64,000 nt of DNA from Paragyromitra xinjiangensis (GCA_038503065.1 JBCAMK010000002.1:3658001-3722000), one strand, 5' to 3'. Shown: positions 12,785 through 25,900, counted from the stretch's first letter. A program made the numbers and translations. Notes: generated from the sequence alone by a model not told the origin.

Positions 12785-14170
12785 TTCGATTGAAACAATA
12801 TTTCTTATCCTCTCTTGTCTCCTTCTTGTTTAGGCGGCCTTCTGATTCTATGCCTTATCATCGTTCCTACCCTTTTTCTTTTATGTATCCTTTCATTTTT
12901 ATCAAGTTTCCTTCTAAACTCCCAACTTATAAGAACCCTGGCTAGGATCTTTTTCATTTGTGATGATCGTGTAATGTAGGATTCTTGCTACTCATCTACG
13001 TTTGTAGTGGGATCAGCGGTTTTCTTCTATGTTTTTTTATCAGTTTGTTGGTTCGGGCTGCTGGTGTACCTGATTTTTTTGTCATGTTTTTCACTTTTAT
13101 TTTCTTTTTGCTCTGGATATGGCGACTGTGGACTGGGAAGGATTGGACCAAATGGATTTGGAAAACGGGTTGGTATATGGCTCGAGACAGATGGGTGGGA
13201 GATTGGAGTTATCGTTTCCACTGGTTTCTTTTTTGTCCGGGGTGTACATGGAAGAGTCTAAGCAAATCAGTTCTGGAGGAGGTATAAGACTTGCGTGGAG
13301 GAGATGGGCTGGGCGGGAATTTATGTTTGCACTTGTTTTTTTGTCTTTTACACATCAATTCTTATCATGATCAATTCTTATGTGTTGAGTGGTTTGTGGA
13401 GCGACTGGTCCACCATAATTTCGAGGAAATTTTCTTTTGATAGTATTCTGAATTTGGAAATCATACATCTTCCCTCTCAGCTCATTATACCTGGGGTAGT
13501 GTTGTGAAAATCAACTATAGGTATATTCAGTCCTCTTGCCATCTGGAGATGTTCACCGTTTTGCGACAAATGTCTCAATTCGCACTATCACAGAATATTG
13601 TGTGGCGTGGGAAATAAAATAGAGGCAGTGCAAAACTACCGTCACGAGAGTATTTCAACACTAAGGAGCATAGAATATCATCCATCGCTCGTTTATATTT
13701 AAGATTCGAACGATGCTTAACTACATGGGGTTGAAAGTCTAGTGAGAGATGACTAACAAAACGGGTATTAAGCAGCCCGAATTCAGGTTTTCAATTCATT
13801 GTATAGAAATCTTACAACCGAGAAAATTTTTACAGTTTCAGAGTTTATTTATCCCTAGCAACAGGGGCTTTCGGGTTAGCCTCTACTAGTAGATAAAGAC
13901 TGTAATAACAAAGAGGAGGCCGGTAAGCTATCGGTTATTGAAATAAATAAGAACGATGGGTTTTATCAACAACCCGAAAACGAGCGAAGAAATCAATAGA
14001 GCAGGGTAAACAAAACACCTCGGCTTTCTCGGATCTACTAAAGTCCCGGGAACCGTCACCCGAGTGAGAAATAGTGATTAGCCGCGGTTGTTATCGATAA
14101 GCCAGGGTAGGTACTTACCGAACCGCATCCCTCCATCTCACGACTCTAGATCCCACAGCAAGGCCCCAAC
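12785..14170. other. Intergenic region between FHA gene and hydrolase gene
   Basis: The first 600 bases are T-rich and probably include the 3' UTR and terminator of the FHA gene. Short hydrophobic frames at 12985-13370 look like by-products of T-rich DNA. The remainder shows no recognisable gene or RNA. Confidence 0.45.
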
Positions 14171-15213
14171 ATGAGCACACAACCAGCAGGTAGCCCTACC
14201 GCTCTACAACTCGACGTCAGTGTATCCACATACACGATCGCCGGCATATCCGTACACGTATACGGACTCCAACAACTCCCCAAAAACGAAGGGAAGTCTA
14301 AAATAGATGTATCATGTCTTTACCTCCTAAACCCCAGACTCTGCGACCATACGTCCATGACGGGAATAGCGAAGACAGTGCTGGAAGACCACTACAGTTC
14401 GCCGAGCGTGGCGAGGAGAGGGTTGATTTGTGTTACGTTTGATCAACGGAACCATGGAGAGCGAGAGGTATGGTTGGGATCATAATTTTACTACCTAGGT
14501 GAAACTAAATCGTGGGATAGGTTAATAAGCTAGCAAACTTAGATTGGAGAAGTTCGAACCCAACACATGCTCCAGATATGTTTTCGATCTACCACGGAAC
14601 CCAAGTCGATCTATCGATGATAATGTCTTACCTGCCGGCATACGTATTCCCGACGCACCACTCATCGTATATTCTAGTCCAGCATATTGTTGCTGGGGTG
14701 TCGCTAGGTGGCCATTCGGCGTATCTGGCTATGCTTCATGAACCACGGATCACGGCTGGTGTGGTCGTGATTGGATGTCCGGATTATGCGAGGCTGATGC
14801 AGCATCGGGCTGAGAAGTCGAGGTTGGAGTGTGGAGTGGAGGGGTTGTTTAGGTCGAGAGAGTTTCCCGAGAATCTGCTGGGTGTTGTTGCCGAGTTTGA
14901 TCCGGCTGCGATTGGGGTTGATGAGATCATAAGGAGGGGGTTGTTGGATGGGAAGAAGATCTTAACGCTGTCTGGGGGAGCTGATAAACTGGTTCCTAGC
15001 GCTTGTGGTGAGCCGTTTTTGAAGAGCCTTAAAGAGGCTTATTCAAATGGTAGGCTTAAAGGTGAGTTGACAGATGTGGTGTATCCTGGGATTGGCCATG
15101 AATGTACCTCAGAGATGGTTAGGGAGCTGAGCAGGTTTGTGAATCGGTGTGTTAAAGAAGCAGACGGGGTGGGTCATCGCGATGAAGCTGGGAAAACTGC
15201 CTCTGTGCTGTAG
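14171..15213 (+). CDS. Alpha/beta hydrolase (serine hydrolase), 2 exons
   Basis: Exons 14171-14467 and 14521-15213 give about 329 residues, and the 53-nt intron joins in phase. The fold is indicated by VTFDQRNHGERE before the intron and the nucleophile elbow GVSLGGHS (Ser near residue 160). The acid is in GGADKLVP (Asp near 254) and the base in GIGHEC (His near 292), so a full catalytic triad is present and the protein is probably an active esterase or peptidase-like hydrolase of the cytosol. No signal peptide is visible. The exact substrate cannot be read from the sequence. The gene converges on the JEN-type transporter gene, with only 138 bases between the stop codons. Confidence 0.85.
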
Positions 15214-15351
15214 GCCGAGATTACTTGGATGTAGATACCCGATCAAAAGTCATTTTCACAAGCACTAATTTATATCCAATGTTCTTATAAAGGATCTAAT
15301 ATGTATACTTTTGTATCATCCCAAGCCTTAACCAGATTATTCAACCGGCTT

Positions 15352-17141
15352 TCACGTCTCCTTGACATCCAAAGCAGCCCTCTCACGAGCATGAACAGTC
15401 TCAATATGACCGCTCGCCTCATCCGACTTCCCACCCAACTCAAACTCCTCAACAGCCCTCAACTTATTCTCATGCGCCAACTGATCCGTCCCAGCGACAC
15501 CCGCAAGCTCAAAATGACTCCCACGCTGCTCATGACCACACGCAATCCAAATACAAAGCAAAGTGAAAATGACCGACATCATAGCCGCCTGAGTACTACC
15601 ATAATCCGGCCGCTCTTCACCACGCACGTGAATAATCAAGCTCTCCGAAATCGCGGATGAAATTTGAGCGGCGGGAGCAGAAATCATGTTACCGAGCTGG
15701 TAAGCGATGCCTGGAAAAGAAGAACGAAACTGGGGAGGGGCGAGTTCTTGGAGATGGATTGGAACCACACCCCATGCGCCCTGGACCATGAATTGGATAA
15801 GGAAGGCGCCGGCGGTGAGGGTGCCCCAGTTTGATGGGAGAACCCACATGGGGATTAGGGCTGCACCGCAAATAGTGGCAACTATGATGGTTGCGCGGCG
15901 GCCGAAGAATTGGGAATAATAGCCACAGACCTAAAGTAGGGTTATGTCAGGAAGCTTCCGAGACTAGCTTTGGAAAGACGATTTTACCGTCCCACCGACG
16001 AGAGCGCCGGTCTTTGCAATGATAGTTGCCTTAGAGGACATTTGAGGGCTGAACCCTTTTGTTTGCTGCATGTAGGTTGGGTACATATCCTGCGAAGTAT
16101 GGGACATGAAGTTGAACAACGCTTTTAATATTAGCCTCAAGCTCCCAAAGAAGAGCAAGTTCATACCCATCATGATAATAGCATAAATAGCCCTCTTCCA
16201 GTACTCCCTCATAATCTTCTTCCCATCCGCCCAGAACAACTTCACCTTCTGTCTCCCCTGCGCACTCTCGCCATTCCTCTTCTGCTCAACGAACTGCCTC
16301 GACTCAGGGAAACAGAAACGCGCAAGCGCCACAGCCATAGTAAGCCCAGCACCAATATAGAAGAGTATTTTCCAACTATGTGGAGAACCCGGAACAAGAT
16401 AAAGATTGAAGATCGCTGCAATTAGATAACCAAGCGCATAACCCTGTTGCAGGATCCCAGAGAAAAGCCCTCTTGCTTCCATAGGCATATCTACCAATAT
16501 TAGCGACACTAACCCACCTCGGGGTTTGGCAATAAGATAGCTTACTTTCAAGACCCATAGACGCTGCAAGACCCCAGATACCTCCCATTCCAATCCCAAA
16601 AAGCGCCCGAACCCCTAGGAAATCTGAAAAGGTTTTGCAGAACGCTGTAGCTAATTGCAAGCTAGCGATAATTATCAGGTTGATAATCATAGGGTATTTA
16701 CGTCCGTATAGATCTCCAGCGATTCCGAAAATCGCCGCGCCAACTGATCGGAAAAGAAGCGTGAGTGTGATTGATGTCGTAATGTGTTCACGGTGTTGAC
16801 CATAGTACTCAGCCAACCGGGAGATAGAGAGTGAAACTGTATGGAAATCATAACCATCCATGGTCCACGCCATCTACCTAGAATTAGCATCCGTGTATGA
16901 AAAATGGAAGGAAAGGAAGTGGGGGGGGGGATCTGGGTAGTTTACGAACCCAGCCGACGAAAAAGAATAGGTAATTCGTGAATGTTGGCCGACAGACAGT
17001 CTTGATGGGGTTCTCGACTTTCGTCCTTGGAAGCTTTCCGTAGACGGTTTCGCCATCTTCGTTGATATAGTGGCCCTCTCCAGTTGTCCATATCTCTTTG
17101 AAATGCTTCCATATCTTTGACATCCGCGAAAGTTCCGCCAT
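15352..17141 (-). CDS. JEN1: JEN-family monocarboxylate/proton symporter (MFS), 5 exons
   Basis: Exons on the minus strand are 17141-16950, 16873-16546, 16490-16167, 16121-15988 and 15930-15352, giving about 518 residues. The JEN signature NXX[S/T]HX[S/T]QDXXXT is present as NFMSHTSQDMYPT near residue 285. Other family landmarks are AWTMDGYDFHTVSL in helix 1, the GRKYP loop, and ENMPMEARGLFSGILQQGYA. Characterised members carry lactate, pyruvate or dicarboxylates with protons across the plasma membrane. Intron 3 (16122-16166, 45 nt) has a GTATGA donor and a GCTAATA branch site and no in-frame stop. Removing it restores the continuous helix leading to FNFMSH. Intron 1 uses a weaker GTTCGT donor. 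Such genes are usually glucose-repressed in yeasts; no regulatory site was identified here. Confidence 0.9.
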
Positions 17142-20100
17142 ACCAGATCAGGTTTTCTTATGAGGAGAGAGATAAGGAGAATGCTTTAGTAAAGCAAACA
17201 GATGCTACTTTCTGTAGCCTGCCACCAAAAGCCAAAATCAAACATTAAGTTGATCAGACAACGGTCTCTTATAGTTTCAAGGCTAAACCCTCTAACGACT
17301 AATACAGGGCCAAAATAACCATGCCCCGCAATTTCCCCATGAAAGCCCTGCTAAAGACGCTTGTCTCCCCACAACCACAAAATTTGGAAAAAATTCCCGC
17401 ATCTCACTAGCCATCAAGGTCGGGGTGAATGACAAGAAACCATTCATGCAATCTAGCGAGACTTCGGCACGAGGTATGCTTCCAGTTCTGTGGTACGCTT
17501 CCGTCACTGTTGCACTATGTGCGGTCGCTTACTTGCTTAATCGTGCCCAGATCTCGGAACTTACTCCGGATATGTACACTCTCCGGAACTCTCCCCGTAT
17601 AAGCCAAGACAGAAATTAAGAATGCCACCGAAGCATACCCTATCGAGAAGTTCAGCTTCTTGGGGCTTTCAATAGGTTCCATTCATGAGGTTTTCTTGCT
17701 AAATGGAGTCAGGAGAGCCGAGACTTTATCCGGTTTAAACCAAGACTATCAAAATAGGATGAAAGTCCCGACCTAATAGTACCTGAATTTTTAGATCAAG
17801 ATAGCTCAATAAGATCTGACCGACCTATAGATACTAGAAAGGTTAGCTAAGATCTTTCGACTTTGAAAATTCGAATGTAGTAACTAGTTAGCTGGTGATT
17901 ACAGCACCTCAGAAAATCAAGGATAATTTCCCTACCGTTATGTCGGATCCCTTCCTGACTTATGTATATATCCAGTTTAAACACCATATCTCGAAGGTTT
18001 GTGTCAAATCGGGTAGCTTTCTTTATGGGATGCAACACGCGAACCAACCACAATATTGTGGCTAGCATACCGTTTGAAGTAAGCTCATCCGGCGAAGAAG
18101 GTAAAGAACCGCAGATGATCGTATGATGATGGGTTTTTGGTTTTTTTCTCGGCGCGGGGGCAGTTGGTCGGGATTGTTGGCGAGAATATGTGATTTCGGG
18201 CCTCGTACTTCGAGTGTGGTCAAGTTTAAGCTTATACGTAGGTTGTCTGGGCAGTGTAGATCTCTGCCAATACAGGAATAGCTGTGTCCGGAATGGTAAA
18301 AAGCCCAACCTCTTCGTTCGTATGGTGTGGGAGATACTCTATAAACCGTGGTCGGGCAGGAGTACCATTGCCGAGGTGCATATCGTGTCAACCGAAACAC
18401 CAAGCCATCACCCACAAACAATCTATTCAAGATGTAGATACTTGAGTTATATATCTATGCTGACATATTAATATCGGCTGTGGGTCCTCAAGGACCTACA
18501 TCTTTCTTCGAGTAGGTGTACGTTCTCCGTGATAGGAGACCCCACCAGAAGCCCAAAAAGTATGCCAGCACTCCAGAAGATACTTCCTGCTGAACCACAG
18601 CTACACAGCTCGAAGCGTAAGATGACACCTTGGATTCGGGGTGACAAAGCTTGGCGCATGAATATAGGCCGAATGAAAGGCTCGGTTTCTAACTATTTAC
18701 CTTCACTGAATAGTCCCTAAGGTGATGTTGGGATGGGGTGACTAGGACCTCTAAGGTATATTCAAGCGTAAGGTTCTAGGTGTCAACCCGTTTGCATACG
18801 ATCAAAACTTTAAGGCAAGTTCGGAATGCCAATTGAGGCTTAAAACATACCTTGAAGGCACCAAAACCACCTCTACACTTTCACCAACGCAGTAAATGGA
18901 CATCTCTCCGAGCTTCTGATTGTAATTAGTTACTTGCCAAACTATAAAGGCTTGGCCGGAGAGTCCCGGAAGACAAAGGCAGCCCCCATCAACTTAAAAT
19001 CCCTGGAGAAACAACAATTCTAGAGTTCGAATCCGATTGACGGAGATAGCTCCGTTTGAACCCGGTTGTAGCCTCACCGCTTAAGCATAAACGTAGATCG
19101 ACCAAGGCCATGAAAGCGGGGTTCGGGAATTCAGAGTGAGAACTTTGTTCACCGTCTGGGGTCGGAAGCTGCCGGGCTTTGTTCACCGCAGTGTTTATTG
19201 GCAATAAGATTGGGATGGTGTTGGGGTTTGGGGAAAGGATATAGATATGCCATGGATTGTGCGTAACACAGCATACTGGCTACACGTGTAGCTGTCAATA
19301 CTAGGAGTGCATACAGATGTCATAGCTCTTGCATCTCTATCAACAAAAACACTTGTTCAAATGTCTCATAGGTTGCTCGGTCTCTAGTATCCCCATATAA
19401 CAGAAAATACTTTACTAGGATTAATTAATTATTACTCAATACCTTAGCGCCGATCGACATGGCCCGGTTTATTGACGTGACTAGCATAACCTCCCCGGTA
19501 TCTCTCTAATGAGTTCCCCATCATAGGAGCGCCATATACCTACATATAACCCAACCGGATAGTCCATCCCCGGTTCAGAGTATTCCTACTTATCCCGACT
19601 GGCGGCTATCCAGAGACACATTTGAAGCAATCCAGGTATGAGGCCTTCGGGGAAGCTCGGCAAATGTACGGCATACTGACCGTTTATGACACACCTACCC
19701 CTTCCGCATTCTTGCGGGAGGTTCTGCTAGTTATTGCTAGTTATTACGCTATTTAGCTCAGATTTTATGACTACAGATTCAAGGATGATTAGAATTTAGG
19801 TCGTGGTGATCTACCGAGTGATAATCTGTGATTTGAGTGCGAGGTGGGAAAGACACCGCAGGCATCCAAAAAGACGGAGAGGTAGGACTAAAGGGGCTCT
19901 AACAAGGTTTGCGGTTTCGGAGCTAATGCAAGCAAAAAGTGAGTAGCAGAAGGTTAAGATTTAATACATTAAATTGACCCAGCTCGTAGAGTATATTCGA
20001 ACAATGCCTAAAAACTCCCAATGGGGTTGATAAGTATTGCCTGGTTAAAAATTTGCCCATATTAGCGTTAATAGGAAATCATCTGCCAGTCTTCATATCA

Positions 20101-20411
20101 CGATATAATTTTGAACCTCAATTACGGACCTAAACTTCACATTGGACCTGGAACAAAGTCGGAATTTGAGCAATTGTTTGTTTTCATCTTTCTTCGTCTT
20201 AGATACCACACAACATGATATATCGTTTCGGAGCTTTTATGCAGATACCGAGAGACCAGGTCCGGTAATAAAAAAAGAAAAAACAAGATATCGGAATTAA
20301 CGTCACAGACACATAACTGGCTAAGTATTTGGCAAAAGAACTCCAGAAGGAGGAAAACCATAAGAATAAGAATAAGAGGTAGATATATAAAAAACGGGCG
20401 AAGCAGGGATC
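17142..20411. other. Gene-poor intergenic region
   Basis: About 3.3 kb with only short frames. The longest, on the minus strand between 17847 and 18430, overlap each other and resemble no known protein. No transposon protein, terminal repeat, rRNA or tRNA was recognised. The block may contain promoter DNA for the JEN-type gene at its left end and the ERV25 terminator at its right end. Confidence 0.45.
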
Positions 20412-21266
20412 TTAGATGAGATGCTTTGATCTATAAACCACAAACTCATTAGTATTTCCTGGTCCTTTCTCTTGGGAGATGGATAGACGAAAACTGACCT
20501 GAAATAAGCCCTCAGGTAGACAACCTGCCAAGCTCCGAGACCAACAAGTGTCGCCATGATAGAGAAAGCAAACCATTTGACACGTTCATTCGTTGACTCG
20601 TTGGTATCACGCAGTTTCTGTTCACGCGATCGCAGGTATTCCATCTGGCCAACAACCTCAGAGACAACCTCCTCGATACGCCGCAGCTCAATCTCAACGG
20701 GTTTCAATTTCTCCGCGGCTTGGATAGCAGACCAATCGCGGGCATCAGCACCAATGTCGACATCGAGCTCGACCGAGCGAGTGGGTCCATATGGACGGCC
20801 TATGGTTAGGAGATGGTTAGCTCACGTGATAAATGTCACCTGGAGAAAGGGGCCTGGAACGTACCACTGTCAAGATTGTTCTCGAAGCATACATCGAAAG
20901 CAGCATTCGCATGAGAGGTGAAGGCCATTCTGGCTTCGCCAACAACATCCTTAGGTCGACCATACTCGTTACCGACCGCGTCCCTAATCTGATTACCACC
21001 CCCGAAAATCAGCTTTCACGAATCCAATCCATCGACTATGAGGTAGGAGAGCGTACGTGGATGTTGACTTGCTGTCCATCGCCTTTATGGCCGCTCACAA
21101 TTGCTGTAACAACTACGAGCGTGTCTTTGGCGACGAAATTCCTGATGCATCGTTGTCGATGGCCTACAGGCTCCGCTGTAATGTCGAACTTGAGAGCTGA
21201 GCCGACGACACTGAAGAGCGAGACGGCTAGCACAAATAGCGAGGGTATGCTTTGTGATGGCTGCAT
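20412..21266 (-). CDS. ERV25: p24 family cargo receptor Erv25 (endosomal P24B), 4 exons
   Basis: Exons on the minus strand are 21266-21057, 20988-20865, 20799-20499 and 20430-20412, giving 217 residues. A signal peptide (about residues 1-24) is followed by the GOLD domain with its two cysteines (RCIRNF and FDVCFE). Then come [12 protein letters not shown], the [13 protein letters not shown] segment, a coiled coil with [13 protein letters not shown], one transmembrane helix and the short cytosolic tail [12 protein letters not shown]. The last exon is only 19 nt and supplies the conserved tail. Erv25 works with other p24 proteins in COPII/COPI vesicles for ER-Golgi cargo transport. The gene is divergent from a Pex22-like gene, with 354 bases between the starts. 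Confidence 0.95.
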
Positions 21267-21620
21267 GTTTGCGTGAAGGAGGGAACGAAGGAGGTCTAAT
21301 TGTTGGTCCTTCTGTCTGTTGGTTGTTCAAGTTATTCCGATACTGGAGGCTCTGCGTGAAAAGGAGGTTCAAACTCCAGGATATGTGGTCACTATCGAGC
21401 TAAAGCTAAAATTCTTGGGTTGAGCTGTGGCGATGGTTGTGGCTGTGGTTGTGGCTGTGCGATAGCAACTTCGAAGCACGTGAGCCGAGCTTAGACGCTT
21501 TCTCGCTTCAGTTCGAATGTCGACAGCTCATCCTTCCTTACGCGCACGCTGATTGTTATCGTTTTCTGCGCTCTCGTCCTAACCCTTCGGTCTTGCGTCC
21601 CCGCTACATACCCTACTGCC
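21267..21620. promoter_or_regulatory. Shared divergent promoter region, ERV25 and Pex22-like gene
   Basis: This 354-base gap separates two divergent start codons and must hold both promoters. It contains a short tandem array of GTGGCT/GTTGTG-type units (about 21425-21462). No specific transcription factor site can be assigned by eye. Confidence 0.45.
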
Positions 21621-22316
21621 ATGTCTCACCCTCATAAATCAAAGAACTATCTTGTTCCCCTTGCCCTGACCGCCACGGCTGCCCTCGCTGGGCTGGGACT
21701 GTACCTATTTATGGGAAATGGGCAAAGCTCTAGCTCGCGACGGCCACCACGCAACCAAGTAGACCATGACCGTACCACCGAAGTCGATGAAGCTGGATTT
21801 GAGCAACACCAGGCATCCAAGCCGAGACCAGGTCCTACAGGGTCCGCGAAAAGGAAGATTGCTATAGTTGTCCGCGAAGAGGCTTTGGGACTTCTCTGGA
21901 ATCTACCGACCCCGCTCAATTTGGCAAACACCGATGTGTTTGTCCTTGTACATTCTCCAAAATCCGGCGGTAATCCAGAGAAGGTATACAAAGTGGCAAA
22001 GGATGTCTTTCCCCGGGACTATCCTCGAGAATACATCATGCCATATATGATAGAGGAGGCGCTCATGCCACTATTGCGACACTTGGCACCGGAAGCGGTG
22101 TATTTGGATGAATCTTTGGTTGGTGAGGGTGGTTCGACGGTAGCGGGGCTCTTGGACGGGAATTGGGTTGGAGCTGTTGTTGTTGCAACTGCAGACCAGG
22201 GCAAAGGAAAGGGCGCGATAGACGGTTGGCAACAGGGTATGCAAAAGTACGGAAGGCGGTGCACGGTTGTTGCTAGAAGTGGTATCCGCAGCGATTGGGC
22301 AGGGCGAGTTGGTTGA
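21621..22316 (+). CDS. Putative peroxin-22-like membrane protein
   Basis: A single-exon frame of 231 residues. A short polar N-terminus is followed by one transmembrane helix (about residues 11-31, PLALTATAALAGLGLYLF), a disordered basic/acidic linker and a compact C-terminal domain. That domain begins at KRKIAIVVREE with alternating hydrophobic strands (TDVFVLVHSP, VGAVVVATAD) suggesting a Rossmann-like fold. An N-terminal anchor plus a cytosolic Rossmann-like domain is the architecture of Pex22, which tethers the ubiquitin-conjugating enzyme Pex4 to peroxisomes. Pex22 is poorly conserved, so the assignment rests on architecture and a weak overall resemblance, not on a diagnostic motif. Confidence 0.5.
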   Translation: MSHPHKSKNYLVPLALTATAALAGLGLYLFMGNGQSSSSRRPPRNQVDHDRTTEVDEAGFEQHQASKPRPGPTGSAKRKIAIVVREEALGLLWNLPTPLNLANTDVFVLVHSPKSGGNPEKVYKVAKDVFPRDYPREYIMPYMIEEALMPLLRHLAPEAVYLDESLVGEGGSTVAGLLDGNWVGAVVVATADQGKGKGAIDGWQQGMQKYGRRCTVVARSGIRSDWAGRVG

Positions 22317-22963
22317 AAGTATTTTTGTATTCGGGGCATGGGTTGGGTCGGGGTGGGGTAGGATAATGATGGAGTAATTTTTTGAAGGGAATTTTGTTGG
22401 ATATCAAACGGATGGTGAATAATGAGATAGGAGTGGGCTGTTGAGGTTTATGGGCTTCTTTTTCATTCGATCTGTGGAGTTGGTGTGTTTGACTAGGCGT
22501 GAGCTTTGGAATATATAATGCTGTTTCCGTCAATTTTTGCATTGGCTTCACAATATCTCATTATATATTCTAAGGATAGGGCACTCGCACTTTGGGGGGG
22601 ACAGGAGATGTATTTGTGAGCATATGTCACTCATAGCTGACCTTTGGGGGTTCTTGCTTCACATCTCATGCGCTGATACATACATATGTAGTCACTCTCC
22701 ATCCTCTGGCTTGTCACTTTATGGTTATCACTGGTGCAGATTGAGAAGGCACTAGCTCCAAGCTATTTATTCCTCTATCACGAGTTTACCTTTGCTCTAT
22801 AATCCATCCATTGACGCCCTGAAATAAAACCAACGATCTGGATTTCTAGCAGAGGTATCTCAGGTTTAACTATAATCCCCCATCCATTCAGGCATTTCAT
22901 AATTTGAAGATAGCTAACATTAAAAGAACTGGGAGCTATTTGCGTGCTCAAGCTAGAAACGTA
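22317..22963. other. Intergenic region
   Basis: No gene recognised. It probably contains the 3' end of the Pex22-like transcript and the promoter of the repeat-containing membrane protein gene. Confidence 0.4.
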
Positions 22964-25900
22964 ATGACTCGCCTTCTGGGTTTTACCTCGATATGGCCCA
23001 TCAAGTATCGCTATTTCCTCCTCTTATACTTTATCTATACTTCTACATTCTTCAGCTCCATCTTCGCCCTTCCTACCAGCCCGAAGGCGTCTTGCACGGA
23101 TGGCTGCAAACATATACGCCTCACCTTTGGTGCCGATAACCACCTAACCCCACAATGGACTTTCCTTCCGGCTTATGATACGCCTAGAAAAGTTCTTTCA
23201 GTTGAAACAAAGGACTATTTAGCTCCTGGCGAGCACCAAATTCCTGGGTTGAATATAGGAAATCATGTGGTTCCTCGCTATGGAGCGAGAGATCAACTCA
23301 AGTATAAAGTTCTGATATTCAGCACTGAAAATCACCTGGTTTCGATGCAGGACACTATTCATCCCCGTGATCAAGTCGAGCAAGTGCTCTTTCTCAATAC
23401 TGAAAACCAGTTGGTCTCGCTCAAGAGGGATGTGCATGATAGAGCCAGAGAAGCTCTTTTCATCAATACCGATAGTAAAACCCTTCCAACCCCGCACCTT
23501 GCTCGTCGTGGTTTCATCGATAGGGAATTACTCGTTGATTCTGAGGAACATCCAACATCGCCAAAAGGTGAAGTGGATGATGGTGCTGAGGAATTTCTTT
23601 TGCTTAGCACCGAGAGTCATCTAGTCCGTCGTAACGAACCCGGAGCTGGCCCTGAGCACCAAATCTATATACTCGACGTTAGCAGCCACTTGGTTTGGCG
23701 TCGAAACGTTATCCCAGTTGACGAAGCTGAAGACGAGGCTAAAACCCAAGTCTCTGTGACCGGTACAGACAACTGTATCATCACTGAGCATGCGGTTTCG
23801 AGGCAGCAAGTTAGCCGCCGAGATGATGCTAGCAGGGCTCGTTTTCTTGATTTTGATGGTCATTTAGTGCTTCCAAGGAACGAATTCCATGATGGAGCTG
23901 ATCCTTCCAACATCGGAGACCAATCCGACTCGTTACGAAGCATGTTTCGCCGTGCTGAGCCTGAAGACGGTGTTGCAGCAGTTACGGCCGCCGTAGAACA
24001 AGGTATCAACGAAAATAACTTTTTGTATTCTGTTAAGTTAGCTAGCTAACAAAATTGTTGTAGAGGGCCCGAAATCCGAGCAAAGTGTGATCTCCGCTCA
24101 GTCAATGGCTGGCCCACCGTTGCCACCAATTATGCCGCCAAGTAATAACTTCACGCCTAGGGGCTCTGGGAACTATTATACCACCCTGAATTCAGATAAT
24201 CTCGCCAATACACCCCCGACCTCTCGTACACGGAGTGCCGGTACCCGAAGTCCTGCTTCAATAACTGTGCCAAAATCCACAGTATCAGCTGAGGAGACTA
24301 TAGCTCCCCAGAAGACTTTATATAGTGGTTCTCTGGCCACTTTGGGCTATAACCCAAATCCAACCTTCGAATACCTTCCAAGAATTGGTTGTTTCAATTG
24401 TGTCCTAAGAGTGGCGATTGGTCTGTCGACTCTATTGACGATGACCTCGTTACTTTTACTCTGTTGTTTGTCAAGGAAGGGTCGATATATTTGGATAAAT
24501 ACAATGAATATAGCTGGCGTGCAAAACCCGATCAACAAGGTGAACCGTAGGCCTCGCCATACTTGCGATAGTGAATCTGGTGGTGCAGCGGGGGAAGGAC
24601 CGAACGAAACTTCATCTATGCAGGATATTGAGGGTTCCAATAGATCGGGGGTTGCCTCCAGGCAGAGTGTTCAAAATCCAACCAGATTAGACCTACCAGG
24701 AGAATGGGTTGCACATGGAAATGATGTCGAGAGCGCCACCGCCTCTAGACCGGAAGTTATCCAAAAGAATAAGCCAGGTCTCTTCCAAGGATGGTTCAAC
24801 TCCAATGGCCAGGCGAACATCATGAAGAAACCAGGAGTTTTTCAACGTTTGTTCGGTCAGAGAACAGAGAAACATGTTAACTTCAATGACATACCGCTGA
24901 ATGGTTCCAAAAATAGTCGGAAAATACGCTCGAATCGAACTCGTAATGGGGAGGGGCCACCCGACCCATCCATTATTCTCACTGCAGTGGCAGAAAGGTT
25001 GATCAGCGAACGTATGAGACAGCTATCGACCATCCTAAGTGTTGACGAGGAAGAGGAAGTGGAAGCGGCTATCTTTGACCCTAGCGGAGAGGAGACCTCC
25101 TCCATGTCATCCATTAGGGCAGTTGCAACGGGAAGCACAATGGGAACTCAAAGGCGAAATAATACGGTCAGGAGAAACCGCCTTGGTGTTTTAAGAACCT
25201 CTAATGATATGGATGGTGTTGCTGCCTCATTGCCAATACCTGCCACCGATAACACGAGCATGCACGAAGAGACTCGAGCAGAGTCACTTGCTGGAGAGGG
25301 AGGAAGTGAGTCGAAGGGAAGATCTATTCGCTCGGTACGGTTCGATGAGAGTGCCGACAAGACGGAAGTGAGAGTTAAAGGGATGCCAAGAAGAGTTTCT
25401 ATTGGGCAATACCAATTTCCCGAAGTTGAAGATACGCTTTCGGTGGGCGATACCTCTTGCTTGGAAGATACTCCCATTGACTCTGATTGTGGAACTATTA
25501 TAAAGAAAGAAAGACAGAAAGAAAGGACAAGAGGTACATGGGAGGATATCCTCCAGAACACACCAGGTAGTTTAAACATTCCAGTGAGCGTGAACTCCAC
25601 AATTTCCAAAGGAGCCAGCGCAGAGCTAGAGAGACAACCCAAAGGAGGTGCTAAAGTCGGAGATAGTGAAAGCGATGGAGGTAGTGGAAGTGGTGAGATT
25701 GGGTCGTCTATCGGCGAGGACAGTACCTTAATAATAGGTTCCGACGAAAACATCGAGATGGCATTTGTTGACAGCCGACCTCCCACAGAAGAAGTACACA
25801 GTTCCGAATTAAGGGAAGCTATAGCAACACCAGGTTTCGCTATGGGCAGCGACCTGGTGTTGAACCAGAGGGTTGGAACAGGGTTTAACACAGCTATGGA

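Noticed and set aside
12985..13370. Overlapping hydrophobic frames after the FHA gene
   Set aside because: T-rich DNA yields Phe/Leu-rich frames in all three frames; more likely 3' UTR.
17847..18430. Overlapping minus-strand frames of 153 and 122 codons
   Set aside because: They overlap in different frames, have no family resemblance and no splice-compatible continuation was found.
19010..19060. GTTCGAATCC, which resembles a tRNA B-box
   Set aside because: The flanking bases do not form a T-stem and no A-box or acceptor stem is present at the expected distance.
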